Below, piece by piece: positions 35,637 through 43,985 of a DNA stretch of 54,785 nucleotides. The number at the start of each line of letters is the position of its first letter. The first letter of the stretch is position 1. Origin of the DNA: Candidatus Tityobacter terrigena (GTDB lineage Bacteria > Vulcanimicrobiota > Vulcanimicrobiia > Vulcanimicrobiales > Vulcanimicrobiaceae); contig PMHO01000003.1 in NCBI GenBank assembly GCA_003156715.1, positions 96,562 through 151,346 on the forward strand, in the 5' to 3' direction. The notes under the pieces were generated by a model. That model was not told the origin of the DNA, did no database searches, and saw only the letters and a list, made by a program, of their open reading frames with translations. The translations under genes and the position numbers were made by a program.

Positions 35637-38351
35637 TCAGCGCGTGAAACGCGAGAGCTGGGAACGCGAGGTCAGGTCGAAGCGGTTGAAGACCGATGCG
35701 ATGTGGGTTTCAACCGTTCGTTCACTGATCGAGAGTTCTTCTGCGATCTCGCGATTGCTAAGACCGGCGACGGCGAGCCGAACGACATCGGCTTCGCGCG
35801 GAGTCAATTCGCTTGACCGGGTGCGATGCTGCATGCGTCGGCGTGCGTCGGTAAGCCTTCGTTCGTCGCGAAGGTATCCGAAACGGCGATAGATATCGAG
35901 CGCGGCCGCCCATTCGCTCCCGAGCTCGAGCGCTTGAGCCTGTTCCCACGGCCACCCGAGGGCTGCGAAGCGATCCGCGGCATCGGATGCGAGCGCTTTC
36001 CCCGTCGCGTTCTTCTTGGCGCAAGCAACCCGCGCGTCGAACAGGCTAAGGTGTGCTTGCGCGACGGCGTGAGCCGGGTCGGCCGCAGCGCGCTCGAGTA
36101 GCTCGCGGGCGCGCTCGACCTCTTGCGGATCGTGGCTCGTGGCCAGTTGATCGATGAGCCAAAGCGCGAGCGCGGCATTTTGTATGAGCGGAAGGGCACG
36201 CGAGCGCAAGGCCCGCGCATCGTTTTGTTTTCGGATCACATCCCAATAGGCGCCGACGCTGCCGGCCAGCGGGCCGATGCTCTGCGACTGGGCTGAGGTG
36301 AATGCTCGTTCGATCGTCTCATCCAGCGTGTATCGGGCCGCTGCGTCGTCGTCGCCGCGCAAGAAAGCGAGGCGTAATCCGAGGCTGACGAACGCCGTAT
36401 CGGCGACGACGCCGCCGCTGACCAAGGCACTCTCGTCCAGAAAGCGCTGCGCTTCCTGCAACTGGCCGGTGAGAAGATAGGCAAACGCAAGCGCCCGTTT
36501 GACCAAGGCTCCGGCTCTCCCGAAATCATCGCGAGCGGAGATTTCGACGGCCTCTCGATACGCCGCGATCGCGTTTTCGTTCTGACCGGCGAAGAACGCA
36601 AACCGCGCATAATTACACAAAGCGATGCTCAGCCGTTGCCTGTCGCTCGTTTGCCGCGCGAATTCGATCGAGCGCAGGTTGTCGTCGACGGCTCCCGCGA
36701 GTTGCCTGTCGAGCGCTCGGACTTCGCCACGGATGTCGTAGAAAAGCGAGCGGTCTTCCGCCGAGTGCTCGCCCCCAACCGCATCCGCCAGCGCAAGTTG
36801 CTCGCTAGCCTTCTTGATTCGGCCTTGCTGAACGAGCAGGAACGCTAGCGATGTCAGCGCGTTGAACCGCAGAACCGTATCGTCCGGGCTCGCAAGCGTC
36901 ATCGCACGTTCGACCATTTCGATCGCCTTGTCGATCGGCCGGCCCGCATCGATGGAGCGAAATCCGAGCCAAATGAGGAGCTTCGCCACCCCGATGCGGT
37001 CGCCCGACCGATCGTAGACGTCCAGCGCCCGCTGCCCCCACCGGAATGCGTCGTCGATCTCTCCGTTGAGAAGCTGAATGCCCGCCAGTCGCGAGCACAA
37101 TGCGGCGGTGCCGATTTCGTCGTCGCCGGTGCATCGCAGCTCGACGGCTTGCCGAAACGCGATGGCCGCATCGCGATAGGCGTTACGCCGCGTGGCAGCA
37201 TCGCCCGCGAGCGCATGTGCCCTCGCACCGCGCTCGCGATCGCCGGCCGCCGTCCAGTGATATGCAAGCTGCGCCGGATCCGTGTTGGTGCGGCGCGCGA
37301 GCAGCGACGCGACGTGGGCGTGAAAGGTGCGGGCTTGGGGCGGCAGGAGGTCGCCGTAGACGATCTCGCGCGTGATCGCGTGGCGAAAGGCGAACTCCCC
37401 CGAACGCCCGGGCACGTCGCGGACGAGTTGGGCGTCGCGCGCAGCCTCCAAAATGCCCCAAATGTCGTCGATCGGCAGTTCGACGAGTTCGGCGAGCAAC
37501 TGAGGATCGAAACGGACGCCGATCACCGAGGCGTTTCGAAGGACGTCGCGGTGTCCGGCAGGCAACTGAGCCATACGCGCGAGGACGGCGCCGCGAATGC
37601 TCAGCGGGAGACCGGAAACCGCGCTACTCACGAGCTCTTCAGCAAAGAACGGTTTTCCCTCGGCCAGCGCACAGACGCGGTCGATTTCTTCTAACCCGAT
37701 GCTGCCCGTCGGCCACAGACCGCTGACGAGCCGACGCATTTCAATGTCGCTCAACGGATCGATGGCGACTAATGCGATCCCATCCTTGCGTAGCTTCCCG
37801 AGAAGCTCCGAACGCAGATGATCGCGGTCGATGTCGTCCGATCGTACGGCCGCGACGACGAGGACCCGCATGGCTGTTTGGACACCTCGGAACGCGATTC
37901 CGACGAGATACGAGAGGAACTCGAGCGTCGCGATGTCCGCCCACTGAACGTCATCGATCGTGACGAGGAGGGGTCCGGCCGTACTGCCCTCCCGGAGCGC
38001 TTGCACCGCCAAAACCAAACGCCGGTACTTGGCAGCTTCGGCGGCTGCCGGCGAAAGCTCCGGTGGATCTTCGGCATCGAAGACGCCGGGCAGATCGAGC
38101 GCTGCGAACGCCTCTCGCAAGGGCGCAAATGGGGCACACGCGTACGCGAACCCCGCGCCGGCGCCGACCCGCATCCCCATGTCGCGCGCGGCGGCGGTCA
38201 GTTCGTACAACAGCCGCGTCTTGCCGATCCCGGCTTCCCCCCACAGGAGCGCGACAGCCGGCCGGCCTTCGGTCGCGGCGCGACACAGGCTGCACAGCGC
38301 CTCCAGTTCGGCGGCGCGGCCAACGAGCGGCCTCAGTACTCCCACGGTCAC
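35637..38351 (-). CDS. Large LuxR-family ATP-binding regulator
   Basis: 904 residues. An N-terminal AAA/STAND ATPase has Walker A GEAGIGKT at 38-45 and a Walker B LLVTIDDVQW; a long helical TPR-like middle follows (repeats such as EIGTAALCSRLAGIQLLNGE and DRIGVAKLLIWLGFRS); the C-terminus is a LuxR/GerE helix-turn-helix (LTPREADVVRLAVAGLSNRE, then TVETHIASVF). This is the MalT-like/LAL architecture. GTG 38351 is the start. The secreted protein and methyltransferase divergent from it are possible targets. Confidence 0.9.
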   Translation of the reverse strand: MTVGVLRPLVGRAAELEALCSLCRAATEGRPAVALLWGEAGIGKTRLLYELTAAARDMGMRVGAGAGFAYACAPFAPLREAFAALDLPGVFDAEDPPELSPAAAEAAKYRRLVLAVQALREGSTAGPLLVTIDDVQWADIATLEFLSYLVGIAFRGVQTAMRVLVVAAVRSDDIDRDHLRSELLGKLRKDGIALVAIDPLSDIEMRRLVSGLWPTGSIGLEEIDRVCALAEGKPFFAEELVSSAVSGLPLSIRGAVLARMAQLPAGHRDVLRNASVIGVRFDPQLLAELVELPIDDIWGILEAARDAQLVRDVPGRSGEFAFRHAITREIVYGDLLPPQARTFHAHVASLLARRTNTDPAQLAYHWTAAGDRERGARAHALAGDAATRRNAYRDAAIAFRQAVELRCTGDDEIGTAALCSRLAGIQLLNGEIDDAFRWGQRALDVYDRSGDRIGVAKLLIWLGFRSIDAGRPIDKAIEMVERAMTLASPDDTVLRFNALTSLAFLLVQQGRIKKASEQLALADAVGGEHSAEDRSLFYDIRGEVRALDRQLAGAVDDNLRSIEFARQTSDRQRLSIALCNYARFAFFAGQNENAIAAYREAVEISARDDFGRAGALVKRALAFAYLLTGQLQEAQRFLDESALVSGGVVADTAFVSLGLRLAFLRGDDDAAARYTLDETIERAFTSAQSQSIGPLAGSVGAYWDVIRKQNDARALRSRALPLIQNAALALWLIDQLATSHDPQEVERARELLERAAADPAHAVAQAHLSLFDARVACAKKNATGKALASDAADRFAALGWPWEQAQALELGSEWAAALDIYRRFGYLRDERRLTDARRRMQHRTRSSELTPREADVVRLAVAGLSNREIAEELSISERTVETHIASVFNRFDLTSRSQLSRFTR

Positions 38352-38466
38352 GTCTCAGTACAGTCCACGATGCAGCCCACCAAAGAGCGGCCTACAGTAG
38401 TCGTGTCACCTTCTTGTTACGAGGGGTGGCGACAACACCATTCTTCACACTGAAAAGGAGACCATC

Positions 38467-38925
38467 TTGAACGCCATCCCCTTCGCCTCGGTCGGAACGT
38501 TCGCTCGGAACGTTTCGCTCGGCACCACGATCGCCGCGCTCGGATTGAGCGCAGCGGCCTCCGGCGCGGAAACTGCCTACTCGCAGTCACCGATTGCCAT
38601 CACCGCGTGCGCTGGTTCGGCCGCGACGCTAAGCAATCTCAGGCAACCGTACTTCCAGCTCGACGTGACGCAGAGCACGCTCGACGTCAACTTCACGAAC
38701 AACGGCACCGCGCCCGCGATCGAGGTGACGTTCCTCGTTTCTGACGGCCGTTCGGGCCGCCGCATCGACGACCGCGGATCGTTCTCGCCGGGCGTTCCGA
38801 TCGCCCATCGGCTACTGAGTCCCTACTGGTCCGATACGAGTGCCTTGACGTGTACCGTAGCCGCAGTTCACTTCGCCGACGGCACGGCATGGCAGTCCCC
38901 AACCGCAAACGTCGCAAGCCGCTAA
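38467..38925 (+). CDS. Exported small hypothetical protein
   Basis: 152 residues with a signal peptide (TTIAALGLSAAASGAETAYS), then a compact beta-rich domain (YFQLDVTQSTLDVNFTNNGT and AIEVTFLVSDG) with two Cys that could form a disulfide. The start is TTG 38467 with an AAAAGGAGA site. Divergent from the LuxR regulator; function unknown. Confidence 0.7.
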   Translation: MNAIPFASVGTFARNVSLGTTIAALGLSAAASGAETAYSQSPIAITACAGSAATLSNLRQPYFQLDVTQSTLDVNFTNNGTAPAIEVTFLVSDGRSGRRIDDRGSFSPGVPIAHRLLSPYWSDTSALTCTVAAVHFADGTAWQSPTANVASR

Positions 38926-38950
38926 TGCCGCTAATAAGGAGGACAATAGG

Positions 38951-40024
38951 ATGAACGCTGCAGCACCCATCATCGATCCCGAGAAACTCCACGTGGCAAT
39001 CGGCCGGTTTCTCGGCGACGTCGGGGCCGTCGTGACCGCCGCGTTGGTCATCACCGGCGACAAACTCGGGCTCTACAAAACCCTGGCCGACAGCGGACCG
39101 CTCACGTCAGGGCAGCTCGCACAGAAGACGAAGACGCACGAGCGCTACATTCGGGAGTGGCTAGCCAATCAGGCAGCCGCCGGATACGTCACCTACGATC
39201 CGGCGACCCAGGCCTTCACCCTACCCCCCGAGCACGTGCCCCTACTGGCGGACGACGACAGCGAAGTCATGATGTGCGGCTTGTTCGGAATGGGGCAACC
39301 CATCTTTGCCGACGAGCCGAGGATCACCGACGCGTTCAAGACCGGCAAGGGCATCGGTTGGGAAGATCACGATAAGCGCCTCTACGGATGCACCGACCGG
39401 ATCTTTCGCAACGGCTACGCCGCCCATCTGGTCAAAGACTGGATACCAGCGCTCGAAGGCGTCGAAGTGAAGCTTCGGACCGGCGCGGCCGTCGCCGACG
39501 TGGGCTGCGGTCACGGTTCGTCGACGATCCAGATGGCGAAGGCCTATCCAATGTCACAGTTCGTGGGCTTCGACTATCACGAACCATCGATCGAGGCCGC
39601 CCGTAAGGCGGCGGCAGCAGCCGGAGTCGTGGATCGCGTGCGGTTCGTCGTCGCTTCCGGGACGGAGTTCAAGGAGAAGAACTTCGACTTTGCGTGTTGC
39701 TTCGACTGCGTCCACGACATGGGCGATCCCGTCCGGGTGCTGGCTCACATCCGTGGGAGTCTCAAACCGAACGGAACGCTGATGATCGTTGAGCCATTTG
39801 CAAACGATCGTCTCGAGGACAACCTCACGCCGGTCGGCCGCGTGTTCTACGGAGCGTCGACGATGCTGTGTACGCCGGCGTCGCTCGCGCAAGACGTCGG
39901 GTTAGCGCTCGGCGCTCAAGCCGGCGAGGCACGCATGAAGGCCGTCGCGCAGCAAGCCGGGTACACGCACTTTCGGCGCGCATCGGAAACGCCGTTCAAC
40001 CTGATCTACGAAGCTCGGCCTTAG
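38951..40024 (+). CDS. SAM-dependent methyltransferase with N-terminal winged helix
   Basis: 357 residues. An N-terminal dimerisation/winged-helix part (VITGDKLGLYKTLADSG, TKTHERYIREWLANQAAAGY) precedes a class I SAM domain with motif I DVGCGHG at 183-189 and FACCFDCVHDMGDPVRVL. This is the architecture of small-molecule O-methyltransferase-like and rv-type methyltransferases found in many soil bacteria. GGAGG precedes ATG 38951. Substrate unknown. Confidence 0.87.
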   Translation: MNAAAPIIDPEKLHVAIGRFLGDVGAVVTAALVITGDKLGLYKTLADSGPLTSGQLAQKTKTHERYIREWLANQAAAGYVTYDPATQAFTLPPEHVPLLADDDSEVMMCGLFGMGQPIFADEPRITDAFKTGKGIGWEDHDKRLYGCTDRIFRNGYAAHLVKDWIPALEGVEVKLRTGAAVADVGCGHGSSTIQMAKAYPMSQFVGFDYHEPSIEAARKAAAAAGVVDRVRFVVASGTEFKEKNFDFACCFDCVHDMGDPVRVLAHIRGSLKPNGTLMIVEPFANDRLEDNLTPVGRVFYGASTMLCTPASLAQDVGLALGAQAGEARMKAVAQQAGYTHFRRASETPFNLIYEARP

Positions 40025-40221
40025 CGATCCGCAACGTCACGGCGCGCTCCGCCCGCAAGCGCGGCGGAGTGCGCCGTCGAAGCGGCGCACATCGTGAGCG
40101 AGACGTGGACCCCACTCGCCGCCGCGCAGTGAGATGCTGTACCGTCGGCTAGGCGCACATTTCGAACCTCGAAGACACCGAGTTGATTCTGATCCAGCCC
40201 GTGGTCATCTAGTACTGAGGC

Positions 40222-40413
40222 GTGCGGCGAGCCGGCGCAGAAACCGAACTTGCGAACCAGGGTTTAAAGACCCTATTCAGCGTGTTCTTGAAGTGGAAGC
40301 GAAACGACCTCGATCCGGAAGATACACACACGCTTCCGATCGATGCACGCCTTCAAGGTTACTGCGAAATTTCGCAGCGAGACCTCGACCGGGCAATCGT
40401 TGAAATCGCTTAG
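40222..40413 (+). CDS. Possible small ORF or gene remnant
   Basis: 63 codons from GTG 40222. NQGLKTLFSVFLKWKRNDLD and TLPIDARLQGYCEISQRDLD look like real protein, while the beginning does not. Just upstream another frame reads SNLEDTELILIQPVVI and stops. The 385-base gap after the methyltransferase may thus hold a degenerate gene. No family recognised. Confidence 0.3.
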   Translation: MRRAGAETELANQGLKTLFSVFLKWKRNDLDPEDTHTLPIDARLQGYCEISQRDLDRAIVEIA

Positions 40414-40793
40414 CCGGATTTCAGCCAGCGGGCTGCTGCTTCGGCTGTGTCCTCGGGGACGGTGTTAAAGGCGAGGGTGGAGCCCGGTGCGGCCTTGTGT
40501 ACGGTGTTCACGACTTTCTCGAACAGCAAGAGGCTCTTGGGCGGCAACCGGATACCTCCACCGATTACCACGCAATCGTAAGCTGCGCTGGTCAGTTGCT
40601 TCTCTAGCATGGCTATGCCGGCAGCGTCCGGCGGGATCATGCAAAGGTCCGCGATCCAACCGCGCTCCGCGATCTTGGCCGCCGCGAGATCGATTCCGGC
40701 CTGAATCTTCTCCGCGCTCAGGCCTGGCGGCAGTGCCGGATCGGAATAGTCCACCGTGTCCGGAGCCTGGCCGACAAAAAGTAAACGCGTCAT
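40410..40793 (-). CDS. Conserved hypothetical protein
   Basis: 127 residues. MTRLLFVGQAPDTVDYSDPA, then LPPGLSAEKIQAGIDLA, and a Rossmann-like YDCVVIGGGIRLPPKSLLLF and NTVHKAAPGSTLAFNT. Similar proteins occur widely in proteobacteria, without known function. This is the last chromosomal gene before the integrated element. Confidence 0.8.
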   Translation of the reverse strand: MTRLLFVGQAPDTVDYSDPALPPGLSAEKIQAGIDLAAAKIAERGWIADLCMIPPDAAGIAMLEKQLTSAAYDCVVIGGGIRLPPKSLLLFEKVVNTVHKAAPGSTLAFNTVPEDTAEAAARWLKSG

Positions 40794-40904
40794 GTGGATA
40801 TCTCCCTTAGAAAAGCATCAACCTCGGCGCGAGGTTTGACGACCTCGTCCTTTCCAACGCTTCGCTCGACAGCCCGCAGTCTCGGGCTTTCCGAGTGATT
40901 TCAA

Positions 40905-40955
40905 TGGTGGAGATGGGGGGACTCGAACCCCCGACCCCTTACATGCGAAGTAGGG
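40905..40955 (-). other. attL: displaced 3' half of tRNA-Ala(CGC)
   Basis: The minus strand reads from an anticodon loop TTCGCAT (40949-40943, anticodon CGC) through a T-arm (GGGGGTTCGAGTCCCCC) to acceptor CATCTCC and encoded ACCA at 40905. U70 would allow the G3-U70 pair of tRNA-Ala. The 5' half (acceptor, D-arm) is replaced by unrelated sequence, and the anticodon stem has a mismatch. This is what remains at one end when an element integrates into a tRNA. It is not an intact tRNA. Confidence 0.8.
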
Positions 40956-41042
40956 CCACGCTTGCGTCGCAGTCGCAAGAGCGACGAAATTACGGGTAAA
41001 AGTGCCCACTAGCGTTCGCCTCTGACCGCCTGCGCCGAGGCT

Positions 41043-41063
41043 AATGGTTGTAAAATGGTTGTA
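41043..41063 (+). repeat. Tandem 10-base repeat before the integrase
   Basis: AATGGTTGTA occurs at 41043-41052 and 41054-41063, separated by one base (one helical turn). Together with the inverted repeat CTTGCG-N7-CGCAAG at 40961-40979, it may form integrase or excisionase arm sites. Confidence 0.5.
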
Positions 41064-41112
41064 GTAATGGTAGCCTTACGAACACTCACGAACGTGAGCG
41101 AGCCAAGGCGGG

Positions 41113-42300
41113 ATGAAAATGCACGAAGGGCAGACTGCGAAGACGACGGCGGCGCGGACCACGAAAAGGCGTGCGCACGGGGAAGGCTCGATCGTCCAGC
41201 GGGGCGATGGGAGCTGGCAGTTTTCGCTGCGACTCGGTCGCGACCATGGGACTGGCCAGCATCGTCGCCTTGTGCTGTACGCGCGGACTCGTGCCGAGTT
41301 GTTGCGAAAGGTCACCGACGAACGCGCGCGTGGCGGTGGGACGTTGCGGGCGCCGCAGCCAGGGACGCTCGCCGACTACCTGACCGCCTGGCTGCGAGAC
41401 GATGTCGAGCCCAACCGCGCCGCAAACACCCACGCGCTCTACAAAAGCGTTGTTGAGAAGCACATCTTACCAGGCGTCGGCAATATACGGGTCGATGCGT
41501 TTGACGCCCACGCGGTCGTCCGGCTCTATGCGCGGTTACGGGCGAACGGCGCGAGCCCGTCGATCGTTCACCGCTCCGGTGTGATCCTCCACCGGGCGCT
41601 CGAGGTGCGACGCCGGCAAACCGGGATCTCGAATCCGGCCGCACAGGTGGAGGTGCCCCGGTATCGCTCCCGTGAAGGCCGCGTCCTCTCCCGGGACGAG
41701 GCCGCGCATCTGGTCGTGGAGATCCGCAAGAGCAAGGACGATCCGCTCGCCCCCATGTGGGAACTGGCGCTGCACACCGCGTTGCGGCTGGGCGAACTGC
41801 TCGGGCTGCAATGGAGCGACGTCAATGAGCGGCAGCGGGAGTTGCACGTCCGGCGACAACTCGTCGAGGTGAACGGCTCGGTCGAGACCACCGCACCCAA
41901 GACCCGAATGTCAGCGCGCGTCGTCCCGCTGTCGAAGGCGGCGACCGCCGCGCTGCGCCGTCGACGCGGGGCCTGGGAGCGGGAAGGCCATAAGAGCGAG
42001 CACATCTTTACGACCTCGATCGGGACGCACCCACGACGCTCGAATTTGCGGAGGGACTCGTTCGCGCCGCTGTGCGAGCGCGCAAAGATCGAAGGGCTGA
42101 CGATCCACGGGTTGCGCCGTTCAGCGGCGACGCTGCTCGTTCAGCAGGGAGTCGATGTCGTGACGGTCGCCCGGATGCTCGGTGAAACGCGGCCCGCGAC
42201 GGCGCTGCAGCACTATGTTTTTACGTCGCCGGACCAACAGCGCCGTGCTGTCGCGGCACTTGACTCCGCGCTCCGCGCTCCACGTCGGCGCGCTCCCTAG
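41113..42300 (+). CDS. int: Tyrosine recombinase (phage integrase)
   Basis: 395 residues. An N-terminal AP2-like arm domain (HGEGSIVQRGDGSWQFSLRL), a core-binding SAM-like domain (LADYLTAWLRDDVEPNRA), and a catalytic domain with R225 in TALRLGELLGLQW, H332xxR335 in HGLRRSAATLL, and the nucleophile Y368 in LQHYVF. All residues are present. It sits next to the tRNA fragment and is expected to integrate and, with Xis, excise the element. Confidence 0.94.
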   Translation: MKMHEGQTAKTTAARTTKRRAHGEGSIVQRGDGSWQFSLRLGRDHGTGQHRRLVLYARTRAELLRKVTDERARGGGTLRAPQPGTLADYLTAWLRDDVEPNRAANTHALYKSVVEKHILPGVGNIRVDAFDAHAVVRLYARLRANGASPSIVHRSGVILHRALEVRRRQTGISNPAAQVEVPRYRSREGRVLSRDEAAHLVVEIRKSKDDPLAPMWELALHTALRLGELLGLQWSDVNERQRELHVRRQLVEVNGSVETTAPKTRMSARVVPLSKAATAALRRRRGAWEREGHKSEHIFTTSIGTHPRRSNLRRDSFAPLCERAKIEGLTIHGLRRSAATLLVQQGVDVVTVARMLGETRPATALQHYVFTSPDQQRRAVAALDSALRAPRRRAP

Positions 42301-43211
42301 TTTTGTAGGGGCCGAGTGGCACGTCCTAAACCCATTGCTCGTCTTTGCGCTAAGAGACCGAACCTTCGCCTTTCGGCGCCGCTCTTGGGCGTCGCCCCTC
42401 CGCCGTGTTCTGCGCCCGGCGGTCTGGGATTCACATCGAGGGGACTGACAAGGTAAAATGTCACCGCCTGCTCGTACCGATCGGCGGTGTCGCGCCCGGC
42501 CAGCGCGTACCAAAAACTACCGCGCTGGGCCGCGTCATCACCACGTGTGCGCCCCCCCAGCGCGTTGTGAAGCGTGTCGAGGACGGCCTGCTGCCCCTGT
42601 TCGTCGAGACCGAAGGGCCGCAACCTTTCGAGGATGGGGTACAGATCGAAGATGGGCAGAAACTTGGGGGGATTGCGGCACGCCTCAAGCCGCACACCCA
42701 CGGCCTCGCACGCGGCGCTGGCTGCGCGCCACAGGCCCGGGTCAGCTAACAGACCCGACCAGCCACCTTCAATTTTCTTTGCAAAGGGGTGCAACGACCG
42801 TCTCCGGACGCGCGGCGAGGCGCGACGCAACGCCTCGCTAATGCGCTGCGTCGCCTCGACAAAATCACGGCACCGGTCTTGGAGGGCTATCAGCTGCAGC
42901 AGAGCGAGGCCGTAGCGAAATAGGTCGTCGTCGGTCAGCCGATCAGCCCCGATGTCCACGCGAGCCCTGCGAAGCGCACGAGCAACCTTGCCGTCGAGGC
43001 TCAACCCCAAGAGCCTCGCATATTCTTCGCCTGTCTCCCGAGGGAGCGAGGCCATATTCATGTGCGCGAGCACGCTCTTGTGGTCGCGGTATGTCAGTTT
43101 CGCGAGGGCGCGGACGCTCGGCAGCCCCTGGTCGAGAGCCGCTGCGGCAATGACTCGCCCGTACTCATTGCGGGCGTTCTCCGCGTAGTGCTTTAGCGAC
43201 GGGCGGCTCAT
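42297..43211 (-). CDS. Divergent hypothetical gene, possible repressor
   Basis: 304 residues from ATG 43211 with a GGGGAGAA ribosome site. The N-terminus has a helix-turn-helix-like stretch (QGLPSVRALAKLTYRDHKSV), and the rest is helical and basic (FVEATQRISEALRRASPRVR). It overlaps the end of the integrase by 4 bases on the opposite strand and is divergent from the excisionase, the position of a phage-satellite immunity repressor. No family is recognised. Confidence 0.6.
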   Translation of the reverse strand: MSRPSLKHYAENARNEYGRVIAAAALDQGLPSVRALAKLTYRDHKSVLAHMNMASLPRETGEEYARLLGLSLDGKVARALRRARVDIGADRLTDDDLFRYGLALLQLIALQDRCRDFVEATQRISEALRRASPRVRRRSLHPFAKKIEGGWSGLLADPGLWRAASAACEAVGVRLEACRNPPKFLPIFDLYPILERLRPFGLDEQGQQAVLDTLHNALGGRTRGDDAAQRGSFWYALAGRDTADRYEQAVTFYLVSPLDVNPRPPGAEHGGGATPKSGAERRRFGLLAQRRAMGLGRATRPLQN

Positions 43212-43279
43212 TTCTCCCCATGAGCCGCGCCGGTGGGGTGGGGTGCCCGCGAGTGCGACCGCATGAACACAGATGTACG

Positions 43280-43492
43280 ATGAACGAGGAGAAGGAACCC
43301 GCCGCCGGGCCGTTACTCTACACAATCAGCAGCGCCGCTCGCCGTCTGGGGCTTGCGCGCGGAACCGTTACCAAACTGCTTGACCGCGGCGAATTGCACT
43401 ACCGGCGAATTCTCGGCGGCGACCGGCGAATTCCCGAGGCGGAACTCCGCCGCTACGCGGAGAGCGAGCTGGTCGGCGCGGAGCGAACATGA
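43280..43492 (+). CDS. xis: Excisionase / helix-turn-helix protein
   Basis: 70 residues. LLYTISSAARRLGLARGTVT followed by KLLDRGELHYRRILGGDRRI is the MerR-like excisionase (HTH_17) pattern. ATG 43280 was chosen; its stop overlaps the next start. It probably directs excision and may also act as early regulator. Confidence 0.82.
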   Translation: MNEEKEPAAGPLLYTISSAARRLGLARGTVTKLLDRGELHYRRILGGDRRIPEAELRRYAESELVGAERT

Positions 43493-43713
43493 GCTGCGAC
43501 GCGCGCGTGCTGAGTCTCATGGTCGATCGGCTCGACCTCGCCGAGCAAGGGGTAGCGCGAATTCGCCAGCCGCACGGAGCGGCGCATCGCCGATGCTCCC
43601 CGGGCGCTCCTCGAGATCGCGCGCGACGAGGGTGTGCCGTGATATTCGATGACGGCGAGCACCACATGGTAGCCACATCCACTTCGATCGAACGCATTGG
43701 AGTGGCCCGATGA
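43489..43713 (+). CDS. Small element-borne protein with probable compensating frameshifts
   Basis: 74 codons, overlapping both neighbours by ATGA. The start (RVLSLMVDRLDLAEQGVARI) and end (VIFDDGEHHMVATSTSIERI) look native. The middle in this frame is Arg/Pro/Cys-rich, while another frame reads RRIADAPRALLEIARDEGVP, which would join well. Two opposing one-base changes fit. Function unknown. Confidence 0.5.
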   Translation: MSCDARVLSLMVDRLDLAEQGVARIRQPHGAAHRRCSPGAPRDRARRGCAVIFDDGEHHMVATSTSIERIGVAR

Positions 43714-43985
43714 TCGGCCGGCCGCGCGCATCCGTCGTAGGGCGCGCAACCGTCGAAGACATTCTTCGACTCCGAGGACTCCCGCAGCCGAACCGAGGCT
43801 TCATCCACTGCCCGCACCCGCTGCATCGCGACGAGCACCCGAGCGCGCACGTACTGCCATCAGGACGCGGTGTAAAATGCTTCGGATGTGGCTGGCAAGC
43901 TGGCTTGCTCGACTTCGCGGTCGCGCTCGGGCTTGGTCACGATCGCCGGTCTGCAGCACGCGAGCTCGAGGAGCGTCTGCGATGA
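43710..43985 (+). CDS. CHC2 zinc-finger primase domain protein
   Basis: 91 residues. FIHCPHPLHRDEHPSAHVLP, then GVKCFGCGWQAGLLDFAVAL, give the CHC2 zinc ribbon that recognises template DNA in DnaG-type primases. The catalytic TOPRIM and helicase parts are encoded by the next gene, which overlaps it, so the primase is split. Confidence 0.85.
   Translation: MIGRPRASVVGRATVEDILRLRGLPQPNRGFIHCPHPLHRDEHPSAHVLPSGRGVKCFGCGWQAGLLDFAVALGLGHDRRSAARELEERLR

Noticed and set aside
40905..40990. A complete tRNA-Ala gene
   Set aside because: Only the anticodon loop, T-arm and 3' acceptor are present; D-arm and 5' acceptor strand are missing.
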